Notes: a model not told the origin generated them from the sequence alone. A DNA stretch of 64,000 nt from Rhizobium sp. CSW-27 (GCF_018760785.1 NZ_JAHHZO010000001.1:651484-715483), one strand, 5' to 3'. Shown: positions 1 through 10,010, counted from the first letter of the stretch. Translations and numbers: made by a program.

Positions 1-1005
1 CGCTTCCGCGATCCCGGCCTGGTGCGCGGGTTGATCGTTGGTGCACTGCGCGAGGCGCTGGCGCGCGAGGGCGACCGCGCCGCCACCACCGGCGCCAGCG
101 GACTGATGCGCGCCTTCCGCCCCGGCTTCGGCCTGGGGGCCGGTGCCGGTATCGGCTCGGCGTCCGGCGCGGGCGCCGACCAGATGCCCGCAGCAGGCCG
201 AAGCTTCGGCGCGGGCCATGTGCCGCCGCGGCCGGCCAATCTCGGCTGGACGGCGGATACCTCGCCCTACCGGCCGATGGCCATGCCGGCGGGCAATGCG
301 TTCGCCGAACGGCGCCAGTCCGCCTTCGACACGCTGATGACGCCAAGCGCGCGGGCCGATGCCATGCAGGCGCCGGTGCCGGCCGCCGGACAGGCGGACG
401 CCGCCCAGCCGGATCCCGCGATTCGTCACCGGCTCGGCGCGGCACGGGCACAACTGCACGAAAACTACATCGTCGCCCAGACCGAGGACGGGCTGGTGAT
501 CGTCGACCAGCACGCGGCCCATGAACGGCTGGTGTTCGAAGCGATGCGCAAGGCGCTGGAGGCGGACCGGCTGCCTTCGCAGGTGCTGCTCATTCCCGAC
601 ATCATCGACCTGCCGGAAGAGGATTGCGACCGGCTGACCATGCATGCGGCGGAACTGGAAAGGCTGGGACTGGTGATCGAACGCTTCGGCCCCGGTGCCA
701 TCGCCGTGCGGGAAACGCCTGCCCTGCTTGGCGAGGTGGATGCGACCGCGATGATCCGCGACCTTGCCGACGAGATCGGCGAATGGAACACGGCGGGCGG
801 GCTGAAGAGCCGGCTGGAGCATGTGGCTGCCACCATGGCCTGCCACGGCTCCGTGCGCTCCGGCCGCAGGCTGCGCCCCGAGGAGATGAACGCGCTGCTG
901 CGCGAGATGGAAGCCACCCCCGGCTCCGGCCAGTGCAACCACGGCCGGCCGACCTATATCGAGCTGAAGCTGAGCGACATCGAGCGGCTGTTCGGCCGCA
1001 GCTGA
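1..1005 (+). CDS. mutL: DNA mismatch repair protein MutL, C-terminal part (5' end outside window)
   Basis: The reading frame is open from base 1, so the N-terminal GHKL ATPase half lies upstream of the window; about 334 residues are visible. They comprise a Gly/Ala-rich linker followed by the C-terminal dimerisation and endonuclease domain. The signature [12 protein letters not shown] (codons at 505-540) fits DQHA(X)2E(X)4E, the metal-binding motif of nicking MutL proteins. It is accompanied by ACHGSVRSG and QCNHGRPT near the end. MutL couples MutS mismatch recognition to strand incision. These motifs are typical of bacteria without MutH, so a strand-nicking MutL is expected here. The internal GTG at 22 is not a credible start. 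Confidence 0.95.
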   Translation, partial: RFRDPGLVRGLIVGALREALAREGDRAATTGASGLMRAFRPGFGLGAGAGIGSASGAGADQMPAAGRSFGAGHVPPRPANLGWTADTSPYRPMAMPAGNAFAERRQSAFDTLMTPSARADAMQAPVPAAGQADAAQPDPAIRHRLGAARAQLHENYIVAQTEDGLVIVDQHAAHERLVFEAMRKALEADRLPSQVLLIPDIIDLPEEDCDRLTMHAAELERLGLVIERFGPGAIAVRETPALLGEVDATAMIRDLADEIGEWNTAGGLKSRLEHVAATMACHGSVRSGRRLRPEEMNALLREMEATPGSGQCNHGRPTYIELKLSDIERLFGRS

Positions 1006-1122
1006 AGCCGGAGGACCGGCTCGTTCCGCATCGCCCCGCGCATCATTGCGTGCGATTTCCGGGATGCGGTTTCAAGACCGATGCTGTAGAGCAGGACCAT
1101 GATATTTCGCAGGAGACGAGTG

Positions 1123-1356
1123 ATGAACCGATTCGAAGGGGGTGGAAACCGCGAGGCCAGGATCCGGTACCTCGATGGCGATTACCAGATCCTGACGGCA
1201 GGTTCCCATGTTCCCTGCGCCATCACCGGTGTTGCCATTCCCGTCGATGAGCTGCGCTACTGGAGCGTGGCGCGACAGGAAGCCTATGCAGATTGCGCCG
1301 CCTCCCTGGAAGCCGACAAGCGCGCCGGCATTCTGCCCAACCAGTCGCGCGGCTGA
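1123..1356 (+). CDS. DUF2093 domain-containing protein
   Basis: This 77-residue protein starts MNRFEGGGNREARIRYLDGD and contains CAITGVAIPVDELRYWSVARQEAY, split here as CAITGVAIPVDEL then RYWSVARQEAY. That is the pattern of the DUF2093 family, which is restricted to Alphaproteobacteria and has no known function. The ATG at 1123 is preceded by AGGAGACG at 1111-1118; an in-frame ATG at 1099 lacks such a site. A Cys with a nearby His recalls a small zinc-ribbon-like fold, but the full metal ligand set is not obvious. It lies 117 bp downstream of mutL on the same strand and convergent to lpxK. Confidence 0.8.
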   Translation: MNRFEGGGNREARIRYLDGDYQILTAGSHVPCAITGVAIPVDELRYWSVARQEAYADCAASLEADKRAGILPNQSRG

Positions 1357-1398
1357 GCCGCCGGCAAGACCGCGCCGCCTGCGGCCGACCGGCTTCAT

Positions 1399-2445
1399 TC
1401 ACTGTGCCTGTTCCCGCGCCTGCTCCACCAGACGCCGGCGGCAATGGGCGATCGCCTCCTCGATCATCAGCGCGGGCGCGTGCGGATCGTCGAAAACCAT
1501 CTCCACCTCCACGATGCGGACAAGCGACAGCAGGCGTTCGGCAGGTCCGCCGCGACCGGCAAGCCGTACGGCATCCTTGGCCGTGGTGACCGGCAGCAGC
1601 CGCTCCCGCTCTGCCTGTCCGAGCAGGCCGAGGATCTCGTCGTCGGTAAAGGGATGATGGTCCGGGAAGGAGCGCTCCACCGCCACCTCGCCGCCGATCG
1701 CCGCCACCGTGCGGTAGAATTTCGAGGGATCGGCAATGCCTGCAAAGGCCAGAACGCGCGCGCCGGCAATCGCCGGGTCGGGACGCGCCACGAGGCTTGC
1801 GAGACGCACCGGCTTGCCCGCGCGCGCTGCCCGGCGCACGACGGGATCGGCCGCCTCCCCCTCACCCACCTTCAGCAGGGCGGACATCTGCCGCATCTGT
1901 TCGGAAAGCGGGGCCCGCAGCGGACCGGCCGGCACCAGGTGGCCGTTGCCGATGCCGCGGCGGGCGTCGATCACCACCAGCGCGAAGTCGAGCATCAGGC
2001 GGGCGCTCTGGAAGCCGTCATCCATGATGATGAAATCGCATCCTTCCGCTGCCAGCCGTTCGGCTCCATCCACCCGTCGACGGGAAATCACGGTCATCGC
2101 CTCGCGGGCCAGAAGCAGCGGCTCATCGCCCACCGCATCGGCTCCATGACGGGCCGGATCGACCAGCGTGGTGGCCTTCAGGCGTCCGCCATAGCCACGG
2201 CTGAGAAAGCCGGGCGTCAGGCCCCGTGCTCTGGCTGCGCGGGCAATCGCAACGGCCGTCGGCGTCTTGCCGGCACCGCCCACGGTGAAATTTCCGACAC
2301 AAAACACCGGCACCGGCACGCAGGGCCGCATGGCTTTTGCCATGCGATTGCCAGCGATGCGGCCATAGAGAAGGGAGACCGGCCAGAGGCCAAAGGCCCG
2401 CCAGTCCGAACGTCTCCACCAGAAGGCAGGCGCTTGAGAAACCAT
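1399..2445 (-). CDS. lpxK: Tetraacyldisaccharide 4'-kinase LpxK
   Basis: LpxK phosphorylates the 4' position of the lipid A disaccharide at the inner membrane, the sixth step of lipid A synthesis. The 348-residue product begins [19 protein letters not shown], has the P-loop [13 protein letters not shown] near residue 55, and the conserved DDGFQ segment. Both are diagnostic of the family. The ATG at 2445 is chosen because GAGGAGGA lies just upstream; the frame extends further but without family similarity. It is the last gene of a leftward run with waaA and a HAD phosphatase, consistent with lipid A/Kdo assembly. Confidence 0.93.
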   Translation of the reverse strand: MVSQAPAFWWRRSDWRAFGLWPVSLLYGRIAGNRMAKAMRPCVPVPVFCVGNFTVGGAGKTPTAVAIARAARARGLTPGFLSRGYGGRLKATTLVDPARHGADAVGDEPLLLAREAMTVISRRRVDGAERLAAEGCDFIIMDDGFQSARLMLDFALVVIDARRGIGNGHLVPAGPLRAPLSEQMRQMSALLKVGEGEAADPVVRRAARAGKPVRLASLVARPDPAIAGARVLAFAGIADPSKFYRTVAAIGGEVAVERSFPDHHPFTDDEILGLLGQAERERLLPVTTAKDAVRLAGRGGPAERLLSLVRIVEVEMVFDDPHAPALMIEEAIAHCRRRLVEQAREQAQ

Positions 2446-2539
2446 GGCTCGTCCTCCTCTGTCTCGGCCGCGCGGCAGGACACGGCGACCGTGCGCGGCA
2501 TTCGCAGCCTTCAGTCGCTGGCCGCAGGGGCTGCGGATC

Positions 2540-3268
2540 TCAGGCGAGCTGACGCTCCGGCAGCAGCGTTTCCAGGTCCGTGATATCGCCCAGCACATGA
2601 TCGGCAGCAGCCTGCAGGCTTGCCACCGAACCGGTACCGGTCAGCACCGCGACCTTGAGGCCGCAACCGGCGGCAGCGGCCATGTGCAGATCGTGATTGT
2701 TGTCGCCGACCATGGCGACCTGCGAGGGGAAAAGGCCGACGGCCTGGCAGAAGCCCAGCACCATGCCCGGCTCCGGCTTGCAGCCATGGCCGCTGTCGTA
2801 ACCCGCGATGAAATCGAGATGTTCGAGAAAGCCGAAGCGCCGTGCCGTCTCGCGGATCGCCCGCTCGTTGTCGCTGGAGGCGACGCCGAGGCGAAAGCCG
2901 CGCGCCTTCAGCCTTGCGAAGAAACCGGAAAGATCGGTGACGGGTACGGAATGCTGCGCGCCCCGCACGAAGAGATCATCGAGCGCCTCGGTCAGCGGAC
3001 CGACCGGAACGGGAGAGCCGGCCGCGACGAAGCCGGCGGCGATCTGGGCCGCTGTGCCGGCGGCAAACAGGCTGTCGGCAGCGGTACGGCCGCTTTCGGG
3101 ATCCATGCCAGCGGCACGCAGCAGGCGCTCCTCCAGCGCCACTCCGCCACCGGCTGCGCCGATGCGCGCCGCCTCGCGGTTCACCGGGCCCCAGCTGTCG
3201 TCATAGCTCAGAAGCGTGCCGTCCTTGTCGAACAGGATGCCGGCAATATCGGAAAGCCGTGTGGTCAT
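2540..3268 (-). CDS. HAD-family hydrolase, phosphoglycolate phosphatase-like
   Basis: A 242-residue haloacid dehalogenase protein. The nucleophile motif FDKDGTL is near residue 13, the motif II serine follows SSDNERA, and the motif III/IV region reads KPEPGMV followed by VGDNNHD. The layout is that of HAD subfamily IA enzymes such as Gph. The substrate cannot be read from the sequence. Its ATG overlaps the waaA stop in an ATGA arrangement (3265-3268), so the two are translationally coupled. lpxK starts 94 bp downstream, so a role linked to envelope sugar phosphates is possible but unproven. Confidence 0.85.
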   Translation of the reverse strand: MTTRLSDIAGILFDKDGTLLSYDDSWGPVNREAARIGAAGGGVALEERLLRAAGMDPESGRTAADSLFAAGTAAQIAAGFVAAGSPVPVGPLTEALDDLFVRGAQHSVPVTDLSGFFARLKARGFRLGVASSDNERAIRETARRFGFLEHLDFIAGYDSGHGCKPEPGMVLGFCQAVGLFPSQVAMVGDNNHDLHMAAAAGCGLKVAVLTGTGSVASLQAAADHVLGDITDLETLLPERQLA

Positions 3269-4593
3269 GCGCCTCCGCCGGCACCGGCCGGACGCAGGCG
3301 TGCCGCCACGGTCAAGGGATTGAGATAGGGTTCGAGCGCCTTGATCGTGGTGGAAAGCGCGCCGCGCATGTCCTGCACGGCCTCGTGTCCGCTGTCGATC
3401 ATCTTGCGGCGCGCCACGTCATTGGTCATCAGGTAATGCACGGCCTTGGCCAGCATTTCGGTGTCGCGCACCATGCGGGCACCGCCCTTGCGGATGACCT
3501 GCTGGTAGGTCTCGCGAAAATTCTGCACGTTCGGGCCGGACAGCACCGCGCAGCCGAGCATGGCCGATTCGAGCGGGTTCTGCCCGCCTTCGGCCGTCAG
3601 CGACCGCCCGACGAAGGAGACTTCCGTCAGGCGCAGGTAAAGCCCCATCTCGCCGATGCTGTCGCCGAGGAAAACGTCGGTTTCCGGCGTGATGGCATCG
3701 TTGCGCGAGCGACGGGCAACCATCAGCCCCTTCTCGCGCAGCATGGCCTCGATCTCGTCGCCGCGCTCCGGGTGACGGGGCACGATGATGGTCAGTTGCT
3801 GGTTGCGCGGCTTTATGGCGCGGTGCACGAAGGTCGCCGCCTCTTCCTCGCCCGGAAAGGTGCAGATGGCCGCCCAGGTCTTGCGCGTGCCGATCTGCGC
3901 CCGGTACTGCGTCAGGACAGTCTCGTCGACCGGCGGCGGATCTGTATCGCCCTTCAGGTTGCCGGAGATCACCACCGGCCAGGCACCGAGATCGCGGAAG
4001 CGTTCGGCATCGAGATCGGAGCGCGCCACGACCAGCGCAAGGCGGCCGAACAGCAGCTCGGCAATCGCACTGCGGTTGCTCCAGCGCTCGTAGGAACGGT
4101 CGGAAATGCGGGCATTGACCCGGATCTGCGGGATGTTGCGGCGGGAAAGCTCGGCCATGGTGGTCGGCCAGATCTCGGATTCGGCGGTGATCGCCGCATC
4201 CGGATGCCAGTAGGCGATGAAGCGCTTGATCGGAAACTTCACATCGAGCGGCACATACTGGTGGATCACCTCATCGCCCAGCCGGTTGCGGCTGAGCATG
4301 GCCGAGGTGACCGTGCCGGTGGTCAGAAGAACGTGGATTTCGCGCCGGCGCAACTCGCGGATCAAGGGGATGACGGCCAGCGTCTCGCCGACGCTTGCCG
4401 CGTGCACCCAGATCAGCGGACCATGCGGGCGCGGCACGCTCGGATAGCCGAAGCGTTCCAGCCGGCGCTGGCGGTCTTCCTTGCCCTTCAGCGTGCGATA
4501 GGCAAGATAGGGAGAAGCCAGAGGATAGGCGCAGATGCCGGCCACGCGGTATCCGAACAGGGCCATGCGCGCCAAGCCGTTGCTCACTGCCAT
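3265..4593 (-). CDS. waaA: 3-deoxy-D-manno-octulosonic acid transferase WaaA (KdtA)
   Basis: This 442-residue inner-membrane glycosyltransferase adds Kdo from CMP-Kdo to lipid IVA. The N-terminus carries one hydrophobic anchor followed by WVHAASVGE, the conserved family signature with the acceptor-side Glu. The Rossmann halves include TGTVTSA, ESEIWP and SGNLKGD, and the C-terminal half has FVGRSL and GGQNPLE, all typical of WaaA. The length matches the family. It overlaps the next gene (HAD) by four bases and is transcribed toward lpxK. Confidence 0.95.
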   Translation of the reverse strand: MAVSNGLARMALFGYRVAGICAYPLASPYLAYRTLKGKEDRQRRLERFGYPSVPRPHGPLIWVHAASVGETLAVIPLIRELRRREIHVLLTTGTVTSAMLSRNRLGDEVIHQYVPLDVKFPIKRFIAYWHPDAAITAESEIWPTTMAELSRRNIPQIRVNARISDRSYERWSNRSAIAELLFGRLALVVARSDLDAERFRDLGAWPVVISGNLKGDTDPPPVDETVLTQYRAQIGTRKTWAAICTFPGEEEAATFVHRAIKPRNQQLTIIVPRHPERGDEIEAMLREKGLMVARRSRNDAITPETDVFLGDSIGEMGLYLRLTEVSFVGRSLTAEGGQNPLESAMLGCAVLSGPNVQNFRETYQQVIRKGGARMVRDTEMLAKAVHYLMTNDVARRKMIDSGHEAVQDMRGALSTTIKALEPYLNPLTVAARLRPAGAGGGA

Positions 4594-4715
4594 CGCCCTC
4601 GTTCACCCGTCATCCGCATTGTCCGTTCGCAGCCTTACATTGCACTGATGTATGCGTCGCAATTGCGTCAAAAACGCGCCACGCCCGTCGTCAGGCATCC
4701 CGCCTGTGCGTGATC

Positions 4716-4955
4716 TCAGGCCTTGCTGTCGGGGTCCAGCAGACGGTGCATGTGGACGATGAAGTAGCGCATGTGCGCATTGTCGACCGTCATCTGCGCC
4801 TTGCTCTTCCAGGCTTCGAGAGCGCTGGCGTAATCCGGGAAGATGCCGACGATGTCGAGCGCGTTCAGATCCTTGAAATCGAGCCCCTGGAGGCTTTCCA
4901 GCTCGCCGCCGAAAACAAGATGAAGCAGCTGTTTCTTTTCGCCCTGCACGGTCAT
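4716..4955 (-). CDS. DUF4170 domain-containing protein
   Basis: A 79-residue protein starting MTVQGEKKQLLHLVFGGELE, with FPDYASALEAWKSKAQ and a C-terminal MRYFIVHMHRLLDP. It matches the alphaproteobacterial DUF4170 family in length and content; function unknown. The ATG at 4955 is preferred over an upstream start at 5012, which would add 19 residues unlike the family. It sits between the IMPase-like phosphatase (60 bp upstream) and waaA on the same strand, a neighbourhood I recall as common in Rhizobiales. Confidence 0.8.
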   Translation of the reverse strand: MTVQGEKKQLLHLVFGGELESLQGLDFKDLNALDIVGIFPDYASALEAWKSKAQMTVDNAHMRYFIVHMHRLLDPDSKA

Positions 4956-5015
4956 TCTATGCCTCGTTCTGTCAACTCCCCCGCCCCCTTCTCCTGCGGC
5001 ATTCCGCATCAAAGG

Positions 5016-5816
5016 TCAACCCGATGCGAGGCCGCGCACAAGGCTTTCCAGCAGATGTTCGGCGCCGGCGCAAAGCACGCCGTGGGTAACGCCCTGCCGG
5101 TTGTAGGCAAGCGGCAGACGATCGAGACCGACCAGTCGGCCGCCGGCCCGTTCCAGGATGAGATCGGCGGCGGCGAGGTCCCAGTCATGGCTGTTGCGCA
5201 TGACCACGGTGCCGTCGATGCGTCCGTCCGCCACCATGGCCAGCCGGTAGGCGAGCGAGGGCACGTGGCGAATGCGATGCAGCGTGCTGCGGAAACCGTC
5301 ATCGAAGCGGCGCAACATCTCCTCGGCCACCGCGATGCGACGCGCTTCGCCGGGGCGCGGCTGCGAGGTGCAGATCTCCACACCGTTCTTTTGCGCCGCA
5401 CCGCCCGCCACCGCCATGAATTCCTCGCCAAGGGCCGGCGCATAGAGCACGCCCGCTACCGGCCGTCCGCGATGCACGACCGCGACGCTGACGCACCAGG
5501 TCGCCTCGCCATTGATGAAGGCGCGCGTGCCGTCGATCGGATCGACGACGAACAGCGTCTTGCAGGCAAGCCTGGCAGGATCGTCGTCCGTCTCTTCGGA
5601 CAGCCAGCCATAGGCCGGGCGCGCGACCCGCAGCAGCGTCTCCAGCCGGTCATTGGCGGCGAAGTCGGCGGCGCTGACCGGCGAGCGGCCCTCGTTCTTC
5701 CACCACACCTCGGGCGAGCGGCCGAAATAGCCGAGCGCCACGTCGCCAGCCTCGCGCGCGGCGCGGCGGATGAGTTCCAGATCCTCTGCCCAGTTCCCGG
5801 CGGTCGTGTCCGTCAC
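5016..5816 (-). CDS. Inositol monophosphatase family protein (CysQ-like 3'(2'),5'-bisphosphate nucleotidase)
   Basis: A 266-residue Mg-dependent phosphatase of the IMPase/FBPase superfamily. Visible motifs are the metal-binding WLSEET, VDPIDGTRAF (the DPIDGT signature), and near the C-terminus HDWDLAAADLILERAGG. Members act on inositol phosphates or, as CysQ, on 3'-phosphoadenosine 5'-phosphate; sequence alone does not decide. Translation starts at GTG 5816, one base beyond the pmbA stop, with AGGAC upstream, which implies cotranscription with pmbA. Confidence 0.85.
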   Translation of the reverse strand: MTDTTAGNWAEDLELIRRAAREAGDVALGYFGRSPEVWWKNEGRSPVSAADFAANDRLETLLRVARPAYGWLSEETDDDPARLACKTLFVVDPIDGTRAFINGEATWCVSVAVVHRGRPVAGVLYAPALGEEFMAVAGGAAQKNGVEICTSQPRPGEARRIAVAEEMLRRFDDGFRSTLHRIRHVPSLAYRLAMVADGRIDGTVVMRNSHDWDLAAADLILERAGGRLVGLDRLPLAYNRQGVTHGVLCAGAEHLLESLVRGLASG

Positions 5817-5817
5817 C

Positions 5818-7176
5818 TCAGCGTCCTGCCAGCGTCATGCCCTCGATGGCGATCGTCGGTGCGGCGACGCCGAACTTGCGGTCGATGTCGTTCGCCGGCG
5901 TCATGCGCATGAACATGTCCTTGAGATTGGAGGCGACGGTGACTTCCGAGACCGGGAAGGTCAATTCGCCGTTCTCGATCCAGAAGCCGGTGGCGCCACG
6001 GCTGTATTCGCCGGTGATCATGTTGACGCCCTGGCCGATCAGTTCCGTCACGTAGAAGCCGGTGCCGATGCCGCGGATCAGGTCCTGCGGGGAGATGTCG
6101 CCGGGCTCGAGCGCCAGATTGGTGGAGGCAGGCGACACGGAGGTTCCACCACGCACGCCGCGCCCATTGGTTTCAAGACCGAGTTCGCGGCCGGTCGAGG
6201 TCGAGAGGAACCAGTGCTTCAGCACGCCGTCCTCGATCATCACCATGCGCTTGCCGGTCACGCCCTCGCCATCGAAGGGACGCGAGGAGGAACCGCGCAC
6301 GACCAGCGGGTCATCGGTGACGTGAAGGCCCGCCTTCAGCACCTGCTGGCCCATCCTGTCGCGCAGAAAGCTCGTCTTGCGGGCGACGGAGGCGCCGTTG
6401 ATGGCGCCGGCAATATGCCCGACAAAGCCGCGCGCGATGCGCGGATCGAAGACGACGGTGACATTGCTGCCGGTCTCCACCTGGCGCGGATTGATGCGGC
6501 CGACGGCGCGTTCGCCGGCACGGCGGCCGATCAGTTCGGCCGGGTCGAGATCGGCGACATAGAGGCGGCTGTCATAATCGTAGTCACGCTCCATCTTCGT
6601 GCCCTCGCCGGCAATGACGCTGACGGAGCGGCCGAAGCGGCTGGCCATGTAGCTGCCGGCAAAGCCGTGCGAGGTGACGAGAACGAGGCCGCCCGCGCCG
6701 GCGGAAGCACCGGCACCGGAGGAATTGGTGACGCCTGCGACCGACAGCGCCGCCTGTTCGGCGGCAAGCGCCGCCTCGGCCAGCGCGTCGGTGGAGACCT
6801 CGGTCGGATCGTAGAGATCGAGATCCGGATAGGCCGCAGCCAGATTGCCCTCGTCCGCCAAACAGGCGAAGGGATCCTCCGGCGAGACCTTCGCCATGGC
6901 AACGGCCCGTTCGGCCAGCTGCTTCAGGTCAAAGCCGGGATTGGCCGAGACGCTTGCCACCCGCCGCCCCACGAAGACGCGCAGCGAAAAATCGTCGCTT
7001 TCGGAGGCCTCCGTGTTCTCCACCTTGCCCAGGCGGACGCTGACGGAACGGGAGCGGGAGCGCACCACGACGGCATCCGCCTGATCGGCGCCGGCCGCCC
7101 TGGCCAGGTCGATCAGTTCGGAGGCACGCGACAGGAGGGCACTGGAATCAATTGCGGAGGGCATTTCAGACGACAT
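5818..7176 (-). CDS. pmbA: TldD/PmbA family metallopeptidase, PmbA subunit
   Basis: A 452-residue protein starting MSSEMPSAIDSSALLSRASE. It contains the N-terminal PmbA/TldD domain and the C-terminal half with RDRMGQQV, GVRGGTSVSPASTN and ENGELTFPVSEVTVASNL. PmbA (TldE) pairs with TldD to form a protease that trims modified peptides and antitoxins; no tldD is seen in the window. The start at 7176 has AAAGG upstream; ATG 7164 is an alternative. It is divergent from the antiporter gene across about 98 bp. Confidence 0.9.
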   Translation of the reverse strand: MSSEMPSAIDSSALLSRASELIDLARAAGADQADAVVVRSRSRSVSVRLGKVENTEASESDDFSLRVFVGRRVASVSANPGFDLKQLAERAVAMAKVSPEDPFACLADEGNLAAAYPDLDLYDPTEVSTDALAEAALAAEQAALSVAGVTNSSGAGASAGAGGLVLVTSHGFAGSYMASRFGRSVSVIAGEGTKMERDYDYDSRLYVADLDPAELIGRRAGERAVGRINPRQVETGSNVTVVFDPRIARGFVGHIAGAINGASVARKTSFLRDRMGQQVLKAGLHVTDDPLVVRGSSSRPFDGEGVTGKRMVMIEDGVLKHWFLSTSTGRELGLETNGRGVRGGTSVSPASTNLALEPGDISPQDLIRGIGTGFYVTELIGQGVNMITGEYSRGATGFWIENGELTFPVSEVTVASNLKDMFMRMTPANDIDRKFGVAAPTIAIEGMTLAGR

Positions 7177-7274
7177 GGGATGAGCCTTTCGTTGCCAGAC
7201 CATGTATTGTGCACGAAAGAATGCATCAAGAGCGGCCGGGCGATTCTTGCCGCAACAACAAAACGAGAGGCCGC

Positions 7275-9080
7275 ATGGCGACAACCGATCCGATGTTGAA
7301 CGAAACGCTTCTGCTGCTCGCCGGCGCCGTTCTGGCGGCACCCGTGTTCAAGAAACTCGGCCTCGGCACCGTGCTGGGTTATCTCGCCGCCGGCATCGTC
7401 ATCGGCCCCATCCTGCGGCTGGTCAGCGATCCGCAGGAGGTTCTGCATGTCTCCGAACTCGGCGTGGTCTTCCTGCTGTTCATCATCGGGCTGGAGCTGA
7501 AGCCCTCGCGCCTGTGGCAGATGCGCGGCGACATCTTCGTGCTGGGCACGGCCCAGGTCGTGCTGTCCGGCCTGGCGCTGACGGGGCTTGCCTGGCTGAC
7601 CGGCATCGCCAGCTGGCAGGGCAGCGTGATCGCCGGTTTCGGCCTGGCGCTGTCCTCCACCGCCTTTGCGCTGCAGATCCTGGCCGACAACGGCGAGTCC
7701 AACACGCTCTACGGCCGGCGCGCCTTTTCCGTGCTGCTGTTCCAGGATCTGGCCATCGTGCCGCTTCTGGCGCTGGTGACGCTGCTCGGCTCGGGCCAGG
7801 AAGCGCATGCAGACAGCTTCTTCGCCGATTTCGCCATCGCCGCCATTGCCATCTGCCTGCTGATCCTGGCCGGACGCTACCTGCTGACGCCGATGTTCCA
7901 GGTGATTGCCCGCACCGGCGCCCGCGAGGTGATGCTGGCGGCCGCGCTTCTGGTGGTGCTGGGATCGGCGATCCTGATGCAGCTTGCCGGCCTGTCCATG
8001 GCCATGGGCGCCTTTCTCGCCGGCGTGATGCTGGCGGAATCCTCCTATCGGCATGAACTGGAGGCGGATATCGAACCGTTCCGCGGCCTGCTGCTCGCCA
8101 TGTTCTTCATCGCGGTCGGCCTGTCGCTGCAGCTCGACGCCATCCTCAACAACCTTCTGCTGATCCTGTTGGGCGTTCCGCTGTTCATGATCCTCAAGGC
8201 CCTCATTCTCTACGGGCTGGCACGGCTGTGGGGCTCCAGCCACGACGATGCGGTCAGCATAGCCGCGCTCCTGCCGCAGGGCGGCGAATTCGGTTTCGTG
8301 CTGTTCACCACCGCCGTTTCCGCCAGCCTGCTGACGCCCGCCACCTCTTCGCTGCTGATTGCCAGCGTCACCCTGTCGATGGCGCTGACGCCGCTCGGCA
8401 CGGCGCTGTCGCGGCGGCTTCTGGTGCGCGAGACGCGCGAGGAGATCGCCGAGGATTTCGAAGGCGCCGGCGCCGACGTGCTGATGGTGGGCTTTTCCCG
8501 CTTCGGCCAGATCGCCGCGCAGATCCTGCTTGCCGGCGGCAGCGATGTCACCGTGATCGACGATTCGCCGGACCGCATCCGCCAGGCGGCAACCTTCGGC
8601 TTCCGCATCTATTTCGGCGACGGCACGCGCCGCGAGGTGCTGGTGGCCGCCGGCATCGAACGCGCCAAGATCGTTGCAGTCTGCACCCACAAGCAGGAGA
8701 TCACCGACAGGGTGGTGGATCTCATCCGCGCCGAATTCCCGGATGCACGCCTCTTCGTGCGCTCCTACGACCGCATCCACACGCTGTCGCTGAGGGCGCG
8801 CGAGGTGGAATACGAGCTGCGCGAGACGCTGGAATCGGGCCTTCTGTTCGGCCGCAAGATGCTGGAGGGGCTGGACAAGTCGGAAGCGGAAGCCGCCGAG
8901 ATCGGCGACGACATCCGCCGCCGCGACGAGGAGCGCCTGCAGATCCAGGCCGCCAAGGGCATCACCGCCGGCCAGCACATGCTGCACACCCGCCCCGTGC
9001 GCCCCGAACCGCTGACCAAGCCGAAGCGCGCGCCGGTGCGCGACGCGATGGAGGCGGAGGAAGAGGCCGACACGATCTGA
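7275..9080 (+). CDS. Cation:proton antiporter, KefB/KefC type (CPA2) with TrkA-N domain
   Basis: The 601-residue product has about twelve hydrophobic segments over residues 1-390, including GLGTVLGYLAAG, LFIIGLELKPS, FGLALSSTAFALQ and FLAGVMLAES. A cytosolic TrkA-N/Rossmann domain follows (VLMVGFSRFGQIAAQ near residue 410; IYFGDGTRR) and a charged tail. This is the architecture of glutathione-gated K+/H+ efflux systems such as KefB. The ATG at 7275 has GAGAGG upstream; the longer frame from 7152 overlaps the pmbA promoter region. No separate KefF/G ancillary subunit is nearby. Confidence 0.9.
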   Translation: MATTDPMLNETLLLLAGAVLAAPVFKKLGLGTVLGYLAAGIVIGPILRLVSDPQEVLHVSELGVVFLLFIIGLELKPSRLWQMRGDIFVLGTAQVVLSGLALTGLAWLTGIASWQGSVIAGFGLALSSTAFALQILADNGESNTLYGRRAFSVLLFQDLAIVPLLALVTLLGSGQEAHADSFFADFAIAAIAICLLILAGRYLLTPMFQVIARTGAREVMLAAALLVVLGSAILMQLAGLSMAMGAFLAGVMLAESSYRHELEADIEPFRGLLLAMFFIAVGLSLQLDAILNNLLLILLGVPLFMILKALILYGLARLWGSSHDDAVSIAALLPQGGEFGFVLFTTAVSASLLTPATSSLLIASVTLSMALTPLGTALSRRLLVRETREEIAEDFEGAGADVLMVGFSRFGQIAAQILLAGGSDVTVIDDSPDRIRQAATFGFRIYFGDGTRREVLVAAGIERAKIVAVCTHKQEITDRVVDLIRAEFPDARLFVRSYDRIHTLSLRAREVEYELRETLESGLLFGRKMLEGLDKSEAEAAEIGDDIRRRDEERLQIQAAKGITAGQHMLHTRPVRPEPLTKPKRAPVRDAMEAEEEADTI

Positions 9081-9114
9081 GCCGAAGCGATCAGCCGGCT
9101 TCATGCGCAACGGG

Positions 9115-10002
9115 TCAGGCCGGGCTCGCGGCCGCCTCGAACAGGCTTTCAAGCCCGCGCTTCACCTCGTCCTTGATGCTTTCGCTCTCGTCGAGGATCT
9201 CGCGCACCTTGAGGAAGTCCAGAACGCCGAACCGGTTGACAGGCGGGCGCAGGAAGAGATGCGGCGGATGCAGTCTGAGCTTCAGCGCGATGCAGGCCTG
9301 CATCATCAGCTGGCTGGCGCCGAACATGCTGTCCAGCCGGTTCGGCGGGTGTGTGCCGTCACCCTCCGGCCCGCCGACCACGTCGACGCCGATGACGATG
9401 TCGGCCTCCTGCGCCACATGCTCGTAAGGCACCGGATTGAAGATGCCGCCATCCACCATGATACGGCCATGGATGCGCACCGCCATGAACAGGCCCGGAA
9501 TGGCGGCGGAGGCGGCAATCGCGGTGCGCAGGTCGCCCTCCTCCACGATCACCTCCGCCTGACCGTAATAATCGGTGACGGCAATCTTCAGCGGGATGGC
9601 CAGTTCCTCGAAGCTCGCCGGCACCTGCGCGGGCAGGAAGGCGGTGAGGATGCGTTCCAGGTTGAAATGGCCGAGGCGAAAGCCACCCACCATGTCGCGC
9701 ATGCTGTCGGGCCCGAGCGACCAGAGGCGGTTCAGAACCGTGCCGCGATTGCCGAGCGTTTCCAGAGTGTAGTCGCGGATCTCCGCCCCGCTCATGCCGG
9801 CGGCCATGCCGGCGCCGAAAATGGCGCCGATGGAGGAGCCGGCGATTGCCACCGGCCTGACACCCATTTCGTCGAGCGCCTCGATGACGGCAATATGGGC
9901 AATGCCCCGCGCACCGCCGCCACCGAGCGCCAGCCCCACCGAGGGCATCGTTCCAAGCGAACGCTTCATCTCGTGGGGCAGCGACAGCCGGGTGCTCATC
10001 AT
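9115..10002 (-). CDS. Patatin-like phospholipase family protein (RssA-like)
   Basis: A 295-residue predicted serine lipid acyl hydrolase. It has the oxyanion-hole motif GLALGGGGARG near residue 22, the nucleophile elbow AGSSIGAI, and the catalytic-Asp motif VDGGI near residue 188, so the Ser-Asp dyad is complete. The substrate is unknown. The ATG at 10002 follows GAGGAG. It begins 8 bp after the rsmD stop, so it is probably the third gene of the pseudouridine synthase-rsmD operon, and it converges on the antiporter gene. Confidence 0.88.
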   Translation of the reverse strand: MMSTRLSLPHEMKRSLGTMPSVGLALGGGGARGIAHIAVIEALDEMGVRPVAIAGSSIGAIFGAGMAAGMSGAEIRDYTLETLGNRGTVLNRLWSLGPDSMRDMVGGFRLGHFNLERILTAFLPAQVPASFEELAIPLKIAVTDYYGQAEVIVEEGDLRTAIAASAAIPGLFMAVRIHGRIMVDGGIFNPVPYEHVAQEADIVIGVDVVGGPEGDGTHPPNRLDSMFGASQLMMQACIALKLRLHPPHLFLRPPVNRFGVLDFLKVREILDESESIKDEVKRGLESLFEAAASPA

Positions 10003-10010
10003 CGGGCTCC

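Noticed and set aside
1444..2583. Long rightward open frame opposite lpxK
   Set aside because: It mirrors lpxK codon structure on the other strand, has no ribosome binding site or family pattern, and high-G+C DNA produces many such antisense frames.
7113..9152. 679-codon leftward frame opposite the antiporter gene
   Set aside because: Composition is His/Gln/Gly/Arg-rich as expected for the reverse of a membrane-protein gene; the antiporter on the other strand has clear domains.
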